This document shows, piece after piece, positions 50,725 through 58,518 of a stretch of DNA of 64,000 nt. Origin of the DNA: Sphingomonas sp. Leaf343 (GTDB lineage: Bacteria; Pseudomonadota; Alphaproteobacteria; Sphingomonadales; Sphingomonadaceae). The notes beneath the pieces were generated by a model. It was not told where the DNA came from, did no database searches, and saw nothing but the letters and a program-made list of their open reading frames with translations. The DNA is taken from NCBI RefSeq assembly GCF_001423765.1, contig NZ_LMPG01000014.1:124001-188000 (forward strand), given 5' to 3'. Numbering within the stretch: the stretch's first letter is position 1; each line of letters begins with the position of its first letter. The position numbers and the translations under genes were made by a program.

Positions 50725-51202
50725 CGGCGCGAACCTCTCCGTCGGCGCCGATGCTGACCAGAGCGTCGGCGGTACCCCGCGCCAGCCGGATGTCCGCGCC
50801 GCGATCGGCGGTGCCGGTCGGGTCGAACGTCACGCGCACCCGGCCGCTGGCGTCGGGAATGCTGGCGCGCGTCCCTTCCGACCAGCGTTCGACCCGCAGC
50901 GGCTTTTCCGACAGCGGGACCCACGCTCCGTCGCTGTGCCGGTCGAAGCCATAGCCGCCGCTGGTGATCCACAGGCTGACCGGCGTGCCACCGACGATCG
51001 CGACATCGCGTGCCGCCTTGATCCGCGCGGCGAAGCGCAGCCCCTCGTCCAGCACGCGACCCCGGGGATCGGGCATGACGAACGCGACGACGGCCGCCGA
51101 CAGGCCGATGATCGTGACGACGATCATCAGCTCGATCAGCGTGAAGCCGCGTTCGCCGGAGCGGTCGCGGTGGCGCCTACTGCCAGCTGCCGATATCGGC
51201 AT
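50714..51202 (-). CDS. gspH: Type II secretion minor pseudopilin GspH
   Basis: A 162-residue minor pseudopilin. The ATG at 51202 starts 26 bases inside the end of gspG; the leader of 19 residues ends ERG before FTLIELMIVVTIIG. The C-terminal part has the GspH domain (TPVSLWITSGGYGFD). No closer start codon in frame gives a complete leader, so the large overlap is accepted. Confidence 0.88.
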   Translation of the reverse strand: MPISAAGSRRHRDRSGERGFTLIELMIVVTIIGLSAAVVAFVMPDPRGRVLDEGLRFAARIKAARDVAIVGGTPVSLWITSGGYGFDRHSDGAWVPLSEKPLRVERWSEGTRASIPDASGRVRVTFDPTGTADRGADIRLARGTADALVSIGADGEVRADAQ

Positions 51203-51614
51203 TGATCCCCTCGCCGCCTTCCTTGCCGTCCGCGCCATAGGTCCAGACATCGGCCTCGCCATGCTGACCGGGCGATGCGTAGAGATACGGCTTGCCCCAC
51301 GGATCGTCGGGCAGCCGCTTGATATAGCCGCCCTGCTGATAGCGGGAGGCATCGACGCCGGCCGGCGCACTGACCAGCGCGTTCAGGCCCTGTGCGGTGG
51401 TCGGAAAGACGCTCATCTGAAGGCGATAAAGTTCCAGCCCGCCCTCGATCTGCGCGATGTCGGCCTTCGCCTTCTGTATGCGCGCGGTGTCGCCCGATGG
51501 CAGCACGTTGAGCGCCACGATCGTCGCGAGCAGGCCGATGATGACGATCACGACCATCAGTTCGACGAGCGTGAAGCCGTTACGCTTCGGCGGCTTCTTG
51601 TCCTTGATACGCAT
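51177..51614 (-). CDS. gspG: Type II secretion major pseudopilin GspG
   Basis: A 145-residue major pseudopilin. The leader MRIKDKKPPKRNG is cleaved before FTLVELMVVIVIIG. The C-terminal DPWGKPYLYASPG and ADVWTYGADGKEGGEG segment is the calcium-binding region of GspG. The ATG at 51614 has AGAGG close upstream; an ATG 12 bases earlier is an alternative. GspF precedes it with 22 bases between. Confidence 0.95.
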   Translation of the reverse strand: MRIKDKKPPKRNGFTLVELMVVIVIIGLLATIVALNVLPSGDTARIQKAKADIAQIEGGLELYRLQMSVFPTTAQGLNALVSAPAGVDASRYQQGGYIKRLPDDPWGKPYLYASPGQHGEADVWTYGADGKEGGEGINADIGSWQ

Positions 51615-51636
51615 GTGACCTCTCATTGTCCCGCCG

Positions 51637-52860
51637 CTACCCGCCGGCAAGCGTGTTCAGTTGCAGGATCGGCAGCAGGATGGACAGCACGATCGTCGCG
51701 ACGATGCCGCCCATGATGACGATGATCGCCGGCTCCAGCAGCGACAGGGCGGTTGCGGTGAACCGATCGAACTCGCGCTCCAGATAGTCGGCGGCGCGTT
51801 CCAGCATCTCGTCCAGCCGCCCCGCCGCCTCTCCCGATGCCGCCAGATACGTCAGCAGCGGCGGAAAGACGCCCGCACGCCGCATCGCCGCCGACAGGCT
51901 GCCGCCGCCGCGGATCGCCTCGACGATGTCGTCGGACGCGACGCGAAGCCGGCGATTGTGGATCGTGCCCGCGGTCAGCATCAGTCCGTCGAGCAGCGGC
52001 AGGCGACTGGCGACCATCGTCCCCAGCGTCCGTGCCATCCGCGCCGCGTGCAGATCGCGCAGCAGCCGCCCGATCAGTGGAATGCGCAATAGCCAGCTGT
52101 CGAAAGCGAGCCGGATCGGCGGCTGTTTCAGCGCCTGCCACAGCACCACGCCCGCCAGCGCCACCACCAGCAGCATCGCCCACCACCACCCGACCAGCAG
52201 GTCGGAAAAGGCGATGACCATGCGCGTCAGGAACGGAAGCTCCTGCCCGACCGTGTCGAACTGCTCCACCACCTGCGGCACGACGAACATCATCAGCGCC
52301 GTGACGACGCCGAGCGCGACGATCGCGAGGATCGCGGGATACGCGAGCGCGGTGATGAGCTTGCCGCGGATTTCCGCCTGCCGTTCCAGCAACGCCGCCA
52401 GCCGGTCGAGGATCGTCGGCAACGTGCCCGAACTCTCGCCCGCGGCGACCATCGCGCGGTAGAGCGGGGGGAAGCTCTTCGGCTCGCGCGCCATCGAATC
52501 GGCGAGACGGCGACCCTCGACGACGCCGACATGCACCTCCGCGACGATCGCGCGGACGCTGTCCTGCTCGGTCTGGCGGGTGATCGTGCGGAGCGATTCC
52601 TCCAGCGGGGATACGCGGTTGAGCGTCGCGAGCTGGCGCGTGAATAGCGTCAATTGCTTGCCGCTCATCTTCGCGCGACCCAGCTTGAGCCCGAACAGCG
52701 GCCGCGCCGTCGCGACCGGCGGCGAACCGGGTTCGAGACGCACGACGTACAGCCGCTGCCGGTCGAGCGCCGTCCGGGCGGCGTCGATCGACGCGGCGGC
52801 GACATGCCCGCGCTTTTCCGCACCGCGCGTGTCGATTGCGATATAGTCGAAGTCAGCCAC
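51637..52860 (-). CDS. gspF: Type II secretion inner-membrane protein GspF
   Basis: A 407-residue polytopic platform protein with two repeated cytoplasmic T2SSF domains (about 70-190 and 272-395), membrane helices near 170-190, 222-240 and 375-395. It begins with GTG at 52860. Typical motifs include LTLFTRQLATL and GESSGTL, GEAAGRLDEML. It is preceded by gspE, 50 bases away. Confidence 0.94.
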   Translation of the reverse strand: MADFDYIAIDTRGAEKRGHVAAASIDAARTALDRQRLYVVRLEPGSPPVATARPLFGLKLGRAKMSGKQLTLFTRQLATLNRVSPLEESLRTITRQTEQDSVRAIVAEVHVGVVEGRRLADSMAREPKSFPPLYRAMVAAGESSGTLPTILDRLAALLERQAEIRGKLITALAYPAILAIVALGVVTALMMFVVPQVVEQFDTVGQELPFLTRMVIAFSDLLVGWWWAMLLVVALAGVVLWQALKQPPIRLAFDSWLLRIPLIGRLLRDLHAARMARTLGTMVASRLPLLDGLMLTAGTIHNRRLRVASDDIVEAIRGGGSLSAAMRRAGVFPPLLTYLAASGEAAGRLDEMLERAADYLEREFDRFTATALSLLEPAIIVIMGGIVATIVLSILLPILQLNTLAGG

Positions 52861-52910
52861 TGGCTGAGCCCCTCCACTTCAGGAGAGGGGCCACGGAAGG
52901 ATAGCCGCCC

Positions 52911-54500
52911 CTACGCATCCACCACGTCCACGACATCCGTGACATCGCGACGCGATACGCGGACGGCTTCCTCCGGTGTCGTCTCGCCCGCGAGCACCAA
53001 CTCGCGCGCGGCAGTGGCGAGGTTCGTGGTGCGGGCGAAGGCGTGGTCGGAGATGGCCTGCTCGTCGCCGCCCTCGTTGATGAGGCGGCGGATCGTCTCG
53101 TCAACGCGCACCGCCTCGAACACGCCGATGCGGCCCTTGTAGCCGGAATGGCCGCATTTTTCGCAGCCCACCGCGCGGCGCACTGTCGCCTCAGGATCCA
53201 TGCCGAGCAGCGGCGCGACCGTCTCGCGCGCGGCCACCGGCTCGCGACAATTCGGGCAGAGCCGCCGCACCAGCCGCTGGGCGATGACCGCGCGGAGCGT
53301 AGAGGCGAGCAGGAACGGCTCGACCTTCATGTCGCGCATCCGCGTGATCGCGCCGACGGCGTCGTTGGTGTGAACCGTCGACAGCACGAGGTGGCCGGTC
53401 AGCGACGCCTGCACCGCGATCTCCGCCGTCTCGCGATCGCGGATTTCGCCGACCATCACCACGTCCGGGTCCTGACGCAGGATCGCGCGCAGGCCGGCGG
53501 CGAAGGTCAGCCCGACCTTGGCATTGACCTGGGTCTGGCCGACACCGTCGACGGCGTATTCGACCGGGTCCTCGACGGTCAGGATGTTGCGGCTGCCGTC
53601 GTTCAGCAGGCGCAGTGCAGCATACAGGCTGGTGGTCTTGCCCGAACCGGTCGGCCCGGTGACGAGGATGATGCCGTTCGGCTCCGCCAGCGCGCCGCGC
53701 AGAAGGGCGAACATCGACGGCGTCATGCCCAGCGCGTCGAGGTCGATCCCCGCATTCTCCTTGTCGAGGATACGCAGCACGACCCGCTCGCCCGCCCGGC
53801 TCGGCAAGGTCGAGACGCGCACGTCGAGCAACTTGCCCCCCAGCGTCAGCCCCATGCGGCCGTCCTGCGGTATGCGCCGCTCGGCGATGTCGAGGCGCGC
53901 CATGACCTTGATACGGCTGACCACGACGGGGGCGACATGCGGCGGCATTCGCAAGGTTTCACGGAGCACGCCGTCGATCCGCATCCGCACGACGAGGCCG
54001 GTTTCGTACGGCTCGATATGGATATCGGACACGCCGTGGCGCGCGGCGTCGGCGATGATCCCGTTGATGAGGCGGATCGCGGGTGCGTCGTCCGCCGTAT
54101 CGAGCAGGTCCTCCGCCGTCGGCAAGCCATCCGCCAAAAGGTCGAGTTCGTCGCCCATCCCGACCGCCGCCAGCGCATTCGCCTGACCGTCCATCGCATA
54201 GGCATCCGACAGCAGCCGGTCGAAAGCCTGCTGCGGCACGATCGCGACGTCGAACGGGCGACCGAGATGCCGGCGTACCTCGATGAGCGCCTTGGGATCG
54301 GCCCCTTCGCGCAGGCCGATCGTCAGATGTCCCTCGGTATCGGTCGCCTGCATCACGACGCCGAACCGGCGCGCGAAGAGATAGGGGATCGTCACCTGCG
54401 GCAGGTCTGCGACGTTGCCGTTCGGCGGCGGCGGCAGGATGGCGGCCTGCACCGCCTGCTCCTCCGCCAGCGCCAGTTCCTCGCCCGTGCGGATCGTCAT
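52911..54500 (-). CDS. gspE: Type II secretion ATPase GspE
   Basis: A 529-residue cytoplasmic ATPase. Walker A is GPTGSGKTTS (about residue 284), the Asp box and Walker B are GEIRDRETAEIA, and the His box is STVHTNDA. A four-cysteine zinc site is present (CPNC and CEKC). The N-terminal domain binds GspL. The ATG overlaps the gspD stop (ATGA). It powers pseudopilus assembly. Confidence 0.96.
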   Translation of the reverse strand: MTIRTGEELALAEEQAVQAAILPPPPNGNVADLPQVTIPYLFARRFGVVMQATDTEGHLTIGLREGADPKALIEVRRHLGRPFDVAIVPQQAFDRLLSDAYAMDGQANALAAVGMGDELDLLADGLPTAEDLLDTADDAPAIRLINGIIADAARHGVSDIHIEPYETGLVVRMRIDGVLRETLRMPPHVAPVVVSRIKVMARLDIAERRIPQDGRMGLTLGGKLLDVRVSTLPSRAGERVVLRILDKENAGIDLDALGMTPSMFALLRGALAEPNGIILVTGPTGSGKTTSLYAALRLLNDGSRNILTVEDPVEYAVDGVGQTQVNAKVGLTFAAGLRAILRQDPDVVMVGEIRDRETAEIAVQASLTGHLVLSTVHTNDAVGAITRMRDMKVEPFLLASTLRAVIAQRLVRRLCPNCREPVAARETVAPLLGMDPEATVRRAVGCEKCGHSGYKGRIGVFEAVRVDETIRRLINEGGDEQAISDHAFARTTNLATAARELVLAGETTPEEAVRVSRRDVTDVVDVVDA

Positions 54501-56734
54501 TTCCGCTCCGGCCGGATCGTCTTCGCGCCCTGTAGCGGCGCCGCGATGTTGGGGTCCTCGATATTGCCCGGCAGCGGCGCGCGGGGAATCGGCGGCGCGG
54601 CGTTGAGATAGTCGCGCACAAGCTGGTCGATCGATGGCTCCGCACCCGGCTCGGCATAACCCTGCGACGCGCGGAGATAGCCATAGCGCTGTTCGGTGAC
54701 GCGGCGGCTATCCTCGGCGTTGCGGAGGATGGTGGGGCGGATGAAGACCATCAGGTTCGTCTTCGTACGCGATTTCGCCTTCGATCTGAACAGATTACCG
54801 ACGACCGGGATATCGCCGAGCAGCGGGATCTTCTCGATCGTCCGCCGCTCGTTGTCGTCCAGCAGCCCGCCGATGACGGTGATCGCGCCATCATCGACGG
54901 TGAAGGTATTCTCGAACGCGCGCTTGTTGAAGATCAGTTCCGAATTGTCGCTCGACACCGGCCCCGCGACCGAACTGACCTCCAGCCGGAGATACATCTT
55001 CAACGAGCCGCCGGTATTCACCTGCGGCTTCACGTCGAGCTGGATACCGACATTCTGCCGCTGCACGGTGCGGAACGCGTTATCGAAATTGCCGGGCGAC
55101 AGCGCCTGTCCGGTCGTCACCGGCACCTCCTGCCCGACAAGGCTGTGCGCCTGCTGATTGTCGAGCGTGATGATGTGCGGCACCTGAAGCAGGTTCGACG
55201 TATTGTCGCTCTTCACCGCATTGATGATCGCGCCAAAGATCGTGTCGCCGATCTTGCCGCCCCAACCGGCGAAGCCACCGGTGGTGCCGAGGATCGAGCT
55301 GACCGCGGATTGCGCCAGCGTATCCGACACGGTGTTGTTGGTCGTCGTCGTGGTCGTGTTGCCGTTGATCGTCGTCGTCGTCGTCGCCAGCTCGCGCGCG
55401 CCGACCGCGCCGGCGATCGTCAGCAGGCTGGGCGCGGTGTTGGTGTAGGTCGACGCCGCAAACGCCCCGCCCGACAGGTTGCCGAGCAGAAACTGCGCGC
55501 CGAGCCGGCTGACCGTCTGGTCGGACACCTCCGCGACGATCGCCTCGATCAGCACCTGTTCGCGCCGCGTGTCGAGCTGGCGGATCACCTCCGTCAGCTG
55601 GCGCTGGATGTCGGCGGGCGCGGCGATGACGATCGCGTTCGCCCCCTGGAAGCGGGTGACGACCGCGGCGGTACGCCCGCCCTGCGTCGTGACGGCGGCG
55701 TTCTGCGCATTCGGCTGCCCGCCGCTGCCGGAGGATTGCGGTGCCGCTTGCTGCACGGGCTGCACGGTGCGCGATCCTGTGCCGCCGCCGGTGCCGCTGG
55801 CCGAATTGCTGGTCTGGAACGACCCGCGCGACAGCGTCGTCTCCTGCACCGGATCAGGGGTCTGCCCGACGAGTTGCTGAAGAACCGGCAGCAATTGTTC
55901 GGCATCGGCATTTTCGAGAAACACGACCCGGATCTCGGTACCGCTACGCGCCTTGCGATCGAGGTCAGCGGCTATCTGCGCCAGCCGCGACACCGTCGCC
56001 GGATCGCCGCGCAGGACCACGGAATTGGAGCTGTCGATCGATACGATCGAGATGCCGCCACCGCTGCTGCCGCCCGCAGAGGGAGCGCCGCCCTGCCCCT
56101 GCGTCTGCCCGGCCGCCGCCGATCCACCCGATGCCAGCGCCTGAAGCGCAGTCGCGATCTCGCGCGCGCCGGCATTCTGCAGCGTGACCACACGGGTCGA
56201 TGCGTTGTCGGTGTCGATCCGGCGCAGCACTTCGCGGATGCGCCGGATATTGTCGGCGAAATCGACCACGACGAGGCTGTTGCCGCCGCGGTTGGCCGTC
56301 ACCGCGCCCTGCGCCGAGACGAGCGGCCGGACCGTCTCCACCGCGCTCGTGGCGTCGACCGAGCGGAGGCGGACGATCTCCGTCACGAAGCTGTTGCGCG
56401 CCGCGCCGCCCGCTCCGATCCGCGTCGGCTGGCTGGCGGCGTTGTCGATCGGCTGGATCCGCAACGCGCCGTTACCGGTCGGCACCGCGACGAGGCCGTT
56501 GGCCCTGAGCGTCGACAGGAACACCTCGAAATATTCGGAGCGCGACAGCGGCCGGTCGGTGACGACGGTCACTTTCCCCTGCACGCGGTTGTCGATGATG
56601 AACGTGCGCTGCGTGACCCGCGCGGCATCGGCGATGAACGCGCGGATATCGGCATCGCGCACGTTGAGCGTCGTCTGGGCGAATGCGGGTGCCGCGACGA
56701 TGGCGGCGGGGATCAGAAGATGGGAAAGCTTCAC
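54497..56734 (-). CDS. gspD: Type II secretion outer-membrane secretin GspD
   Basis: A 745-residue secretin with a signal peptide (residues 1-19), periplasmic N0-N3 domains and a C-terminal secretin core (VTTGQALSP, then VPLLGDIPVVGNLFRSK). An internal Gly/Gln/Ser-rich linker lies around residues 195-220 and another at 300-335. A run of Thr/Asn (GNTTTTTTNN, about 455-475) sits in the core and is encoded by a GTC/TCG repeat tract at 55332-55387. No pilotin gene was seen next to it. Confidence 0.95.
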   Translation of the reverse strand: MKLSHLLIPAAIVAAPAFAQTTLNVRDADIRAFIADAARVTQRTFIIDNRVQGKVTVVTDRPLSRSEYFEVFLSTLRANGLVAVPTGNGALRIQPIDNAASQPTRIGAGGAARNSFVTEIVRLRSVDATSAVETVRPLVSAQGAVTANRGGNSLVVVDFADNIRRIREVLRRIDTDNASTRVVTLQNAGAREIATALQALASGGSAAAGQTQGQGGAPSAGGSSGGGISIVSIDSSNSVVLRGDPATVSRLAQIAADLDRKARSGTEIRVVFLENADAEQLLPVLQQLVGQTPDPVQETTLSRGSFQTSNSASGTGGGTGSRTVQPVQQAAPQSSGSGGQPNAQNAAVTTQGGRTAAVVTRFQGANAIVIAAPADIQRQLTEVIRQLDTRREQVLIEAIVAEVSDQTVSRLGAQFLLGNLSGGAFAASTYTNTAPSLLTIAGAVGARELATTTTTINGNTTTTTTNNTVSDTLAQSAVSSILGTTGGFAGWGGKIGDTIFGAIINAVKSDNTSNLLQVPHIITLDNQQAHSLVGQEVPVTTGQALSPGNFDNAFRTVQRQNVGIQLDVKPQVNTGGSLKMYLRLEVSSVAGPVSSDNSELIFNKRAFENTFTVDDGAITVIGGLLDDNERRTIEKIPLLGDIPVVGNLFRSKAKSRTKTNLMVFIRPTILRNAEDSRRVTEQRYGYLRASQGYAEPGAEPSIDQLVRDYLNAAPPIPRAPLPGNIEDPNIAAPLQGAKTIRPERK

Positions 56735-57588
56735 GGACGTGGGCCTGCAACGGAAATGGAGAGCGACAGCGTCTGCTGGCCGCGCTCGACGGTGATGGGG
56801 ACGTTGCCGCCGCCCGCGAAATCGGTCGTGACCCGGTCGAGGTCGCCGGGGCCGCTGACGGGACGGCCGCCGATCGAGGTGACGACGTCGCCCTCGCGCA
56901 GGCCGGCCCTTCGGAACGCGGTGCCGCTGCCCTGCGGCCGGACGATCAGGCCGCTGATCCGGCCGCCGTCAAGCCGCGGGATGAAGCCGATCTCCTGCCG
57001 GATGCGGTTGGCGGGTACGGCATCGGACGGTGGCGACGGCGCAACACCCGGCGCGACGGGTGCGACGGGCGCGATCGGCACCGCACCCCCGACCGCCGGA
57101 GCCGGCGGCGTTGCGCCGGACTGATCGAGGAACAGGTCCTCGGTCGCGCCACCCCGATCCAGCGTGACGTGGTCGAATGCCACCGCCTTCAACCGGACGC
57201 CGGGCTGGACCTCCTCGCCGACCGCGACGCTGAGCTGGACGCCGTCCGGCCCCGCCACGATCGCGGAGCCGCGCCCCGTCGCCTCGTCCAGCCGGATGCC
57301 GAAGAGCGTCAGTTGCAGGCTGGTGACCGCTGCGGGCGCATCGGCGGGCGCACCCAGTCGAAAGAAAGGATCGAAGCCTGAGAGGATCGACAAGGGGCTT
57401 CCCGGCAAGGCGATCCCCGCCGGCCGCCAGTCGCCGAGCGGCGTCACCGGCGTGGCGATCACCCACAGCAGCCGTGCGGCCTGCGTCGCGAGACCGGCCA
57501 TGAGCGCCAGTTCGGCCACCGAATAGACGTTGACGCGCGGGAGCCGCCGCAACCAGCGGCGGGCACGCGCGTCGAGCTTCAACTGCAT
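56731..57588 (-). CDS. gspC: Type II secretion protein GspC
   Basis: A 285-residue inner-membrane protein, first gene of the gsp operon. A cytoplasmic N terminus and one membrane helix (about residues 22-45) precede the HR domain (LTLFGIRLDEATG), a Pro/Ala-rich linker, and a C-terminal PDZ domain (about 215-285, RAGLREGDVVTSIGGRPVSG). It links the inner platform to the secretin. The stop overlaps gspD (ATGA). It is divergent from the oxygenase gene with 113 bases between. Confidence 0.92.
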   Translation of the reverse strand: MQLKLDARARRWLRRLPRVNVYSVAELALMAGLATQAARLLWVIATPVTPLGDWRPAGIALPGSPLSILSGFDPFFRLGAPADAPAAVTSLQLTLFGIRLDEATGRGSAIVAGPDGVQLSVAVGEEVQPGVRLKAVAFDHVTLDRGGATEDLFLDQSGATPPAPAVGGAVPIAPVAPVAPGVAPSPPSDAVPANRIRQEIGFIPRLDGGRISGLIVRPQGSGTAFRRAGLREGDVVTSIGGRPVSGPGDLDRVTTDFAGGGNVPITVERGQQTLSLSISVAGPRP

Positions 57589-57701
57589 TGCAACCCCATC
57601 CCGCCCGATCGCCTCGTTCGACCCGTGTTACGCGATTGCGGCGACGGACTGAAACAAAAAGGCACTGGCGAAGATCGCCGTCCTGCTGCCAGGGTAGCGC
57701 C

Positions 57702-58352
57702 ATGACGACATCCGGTTCCGGCATCGACGAAGCGCCTGTGGTGGCGACCATTCTGGGCCATGCTGGTGTGCAGCGTATCCCCAGCCCGAAGCTGACGCTG
57801 TTCGTACGCCGCGGCTTTCTGACGGCCCGGCTTTGCGAGGCACTGATCGAACGGATCGATGCTGTACGCCGCCCCTCGACGATTGCCGACGCGACCGGCG
57901 ACGCAGGGTTCCGGACGAGCGAAACGGGAGACCTCTCGGCGGGCGATCCCGCGGTGATGGCAGCGGAGGCGACGATCACCGCCTTGACCGGACTGGACCC
58001 GATCTACGGCGAGCCATTGCAGGGCCAGCGTTATGCCGTCGGACAGGAGTTCAAGGGGCATACGGATTATTTCGAGCCGAACGGCGTCGATTTCGAGCGA
58101 TATTGCTCGGTTGCGGGAAACCGGACGTGGACGGTGATGATTTACCTCAACGAACCCGAAGCCGGCGGCGCAACGCGGTTCACGGCGGTCGACAAGATCA
58201 TCCAGCCGGAAACCGGCAAGCTGGTCTGCTGGAACAATCGCCGTGCCGACCGTACCCTGAACCCGGCGACGATCCATCAGGGCATGAAGGTGCGCGCCGG
58301 CACGAAATATGTCGTGACCAAGTGGTTCCGGGAGCGGCCCTGGGGCTGGTGA
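57702..58352 (+). CDS. 2OG-Fe(II) oxygenase, prolyl 4-hydroxylase type
   Basis: A 216-residue dioxygenase. The iron ligands are in HTDYFEP (His-x-Asp) and the distal His in IHQGMKVRAGTKYVVTKWF, with Lys two-turn residues for 2-oxoglutarate. It resembles prolyl 4-hydroxylase alpha-subunit-like proteins; the protein substrate is unknown. It lacks a signal peptide. The ATG at 57702 is chosen by family N terminus. It is divergent from gspC and could modify a secretion-related protein, but that is only inferred from location. Confidence 0.88.
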   Translation: MTTSGSGIDEAPVVATILGHAGVQRIPSPKLTLFVRRGFLTARLCEALIERIDAVRRPSTIADATGDAGFRTSETGDLSAGDPAVMAAEATITALTGLDPIYGEPLQGQRYAVGQEFKGHTDYFEPNGVDFERYCSVAGNRTWTVMIYLNEPEAGGATRFTAVDKIIQPETGKLVCWNNRRADRTLNPATIHQGMKVRAGTKYVVTKWFRERPWGW

Positions 58353-58406
58353 GCAGGGCCGCCGGTTCGGCTTGCGCATCGGTGACACCTGCCGCCCGGC
58401 CGACAT

Positions 58407-58484
58407 CCTCACTGCAGGCGCGACGAGGCCATCCGGTATGCCGCCAGTGGCTCTGGATGGCCTCGTCGCTGATCGCAATGACGG
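58407..58484. repeat. Dispersed palindromic intergenic repeat, copy 2
   Basis: Contains a perfect 15-base inverted repeat (GCGACGAGGCCATCC at 58420-58434 with GGATGGCCTCGTCGC at 58455-58469). The right end reads, on the minus strand, CCGTCATTGCGA and ends ATCCAGAG, the same framework as copy 1 at 40275-40351. It sits in the 166-base gap between the convergent oxygenase and TonB-dependent receptor genes. Confidence 0.78.
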
Positions 58485-58518
58485 GCTGCTGCCCCCTTGG
58501 ACGGGGCGAAGTCTCACC

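Noticed and set aside
55332..55387. Tandem repeats suggesting a CRISPR array
   Set aside because: These are trinucleotides inside gspD without spacers of regular length.
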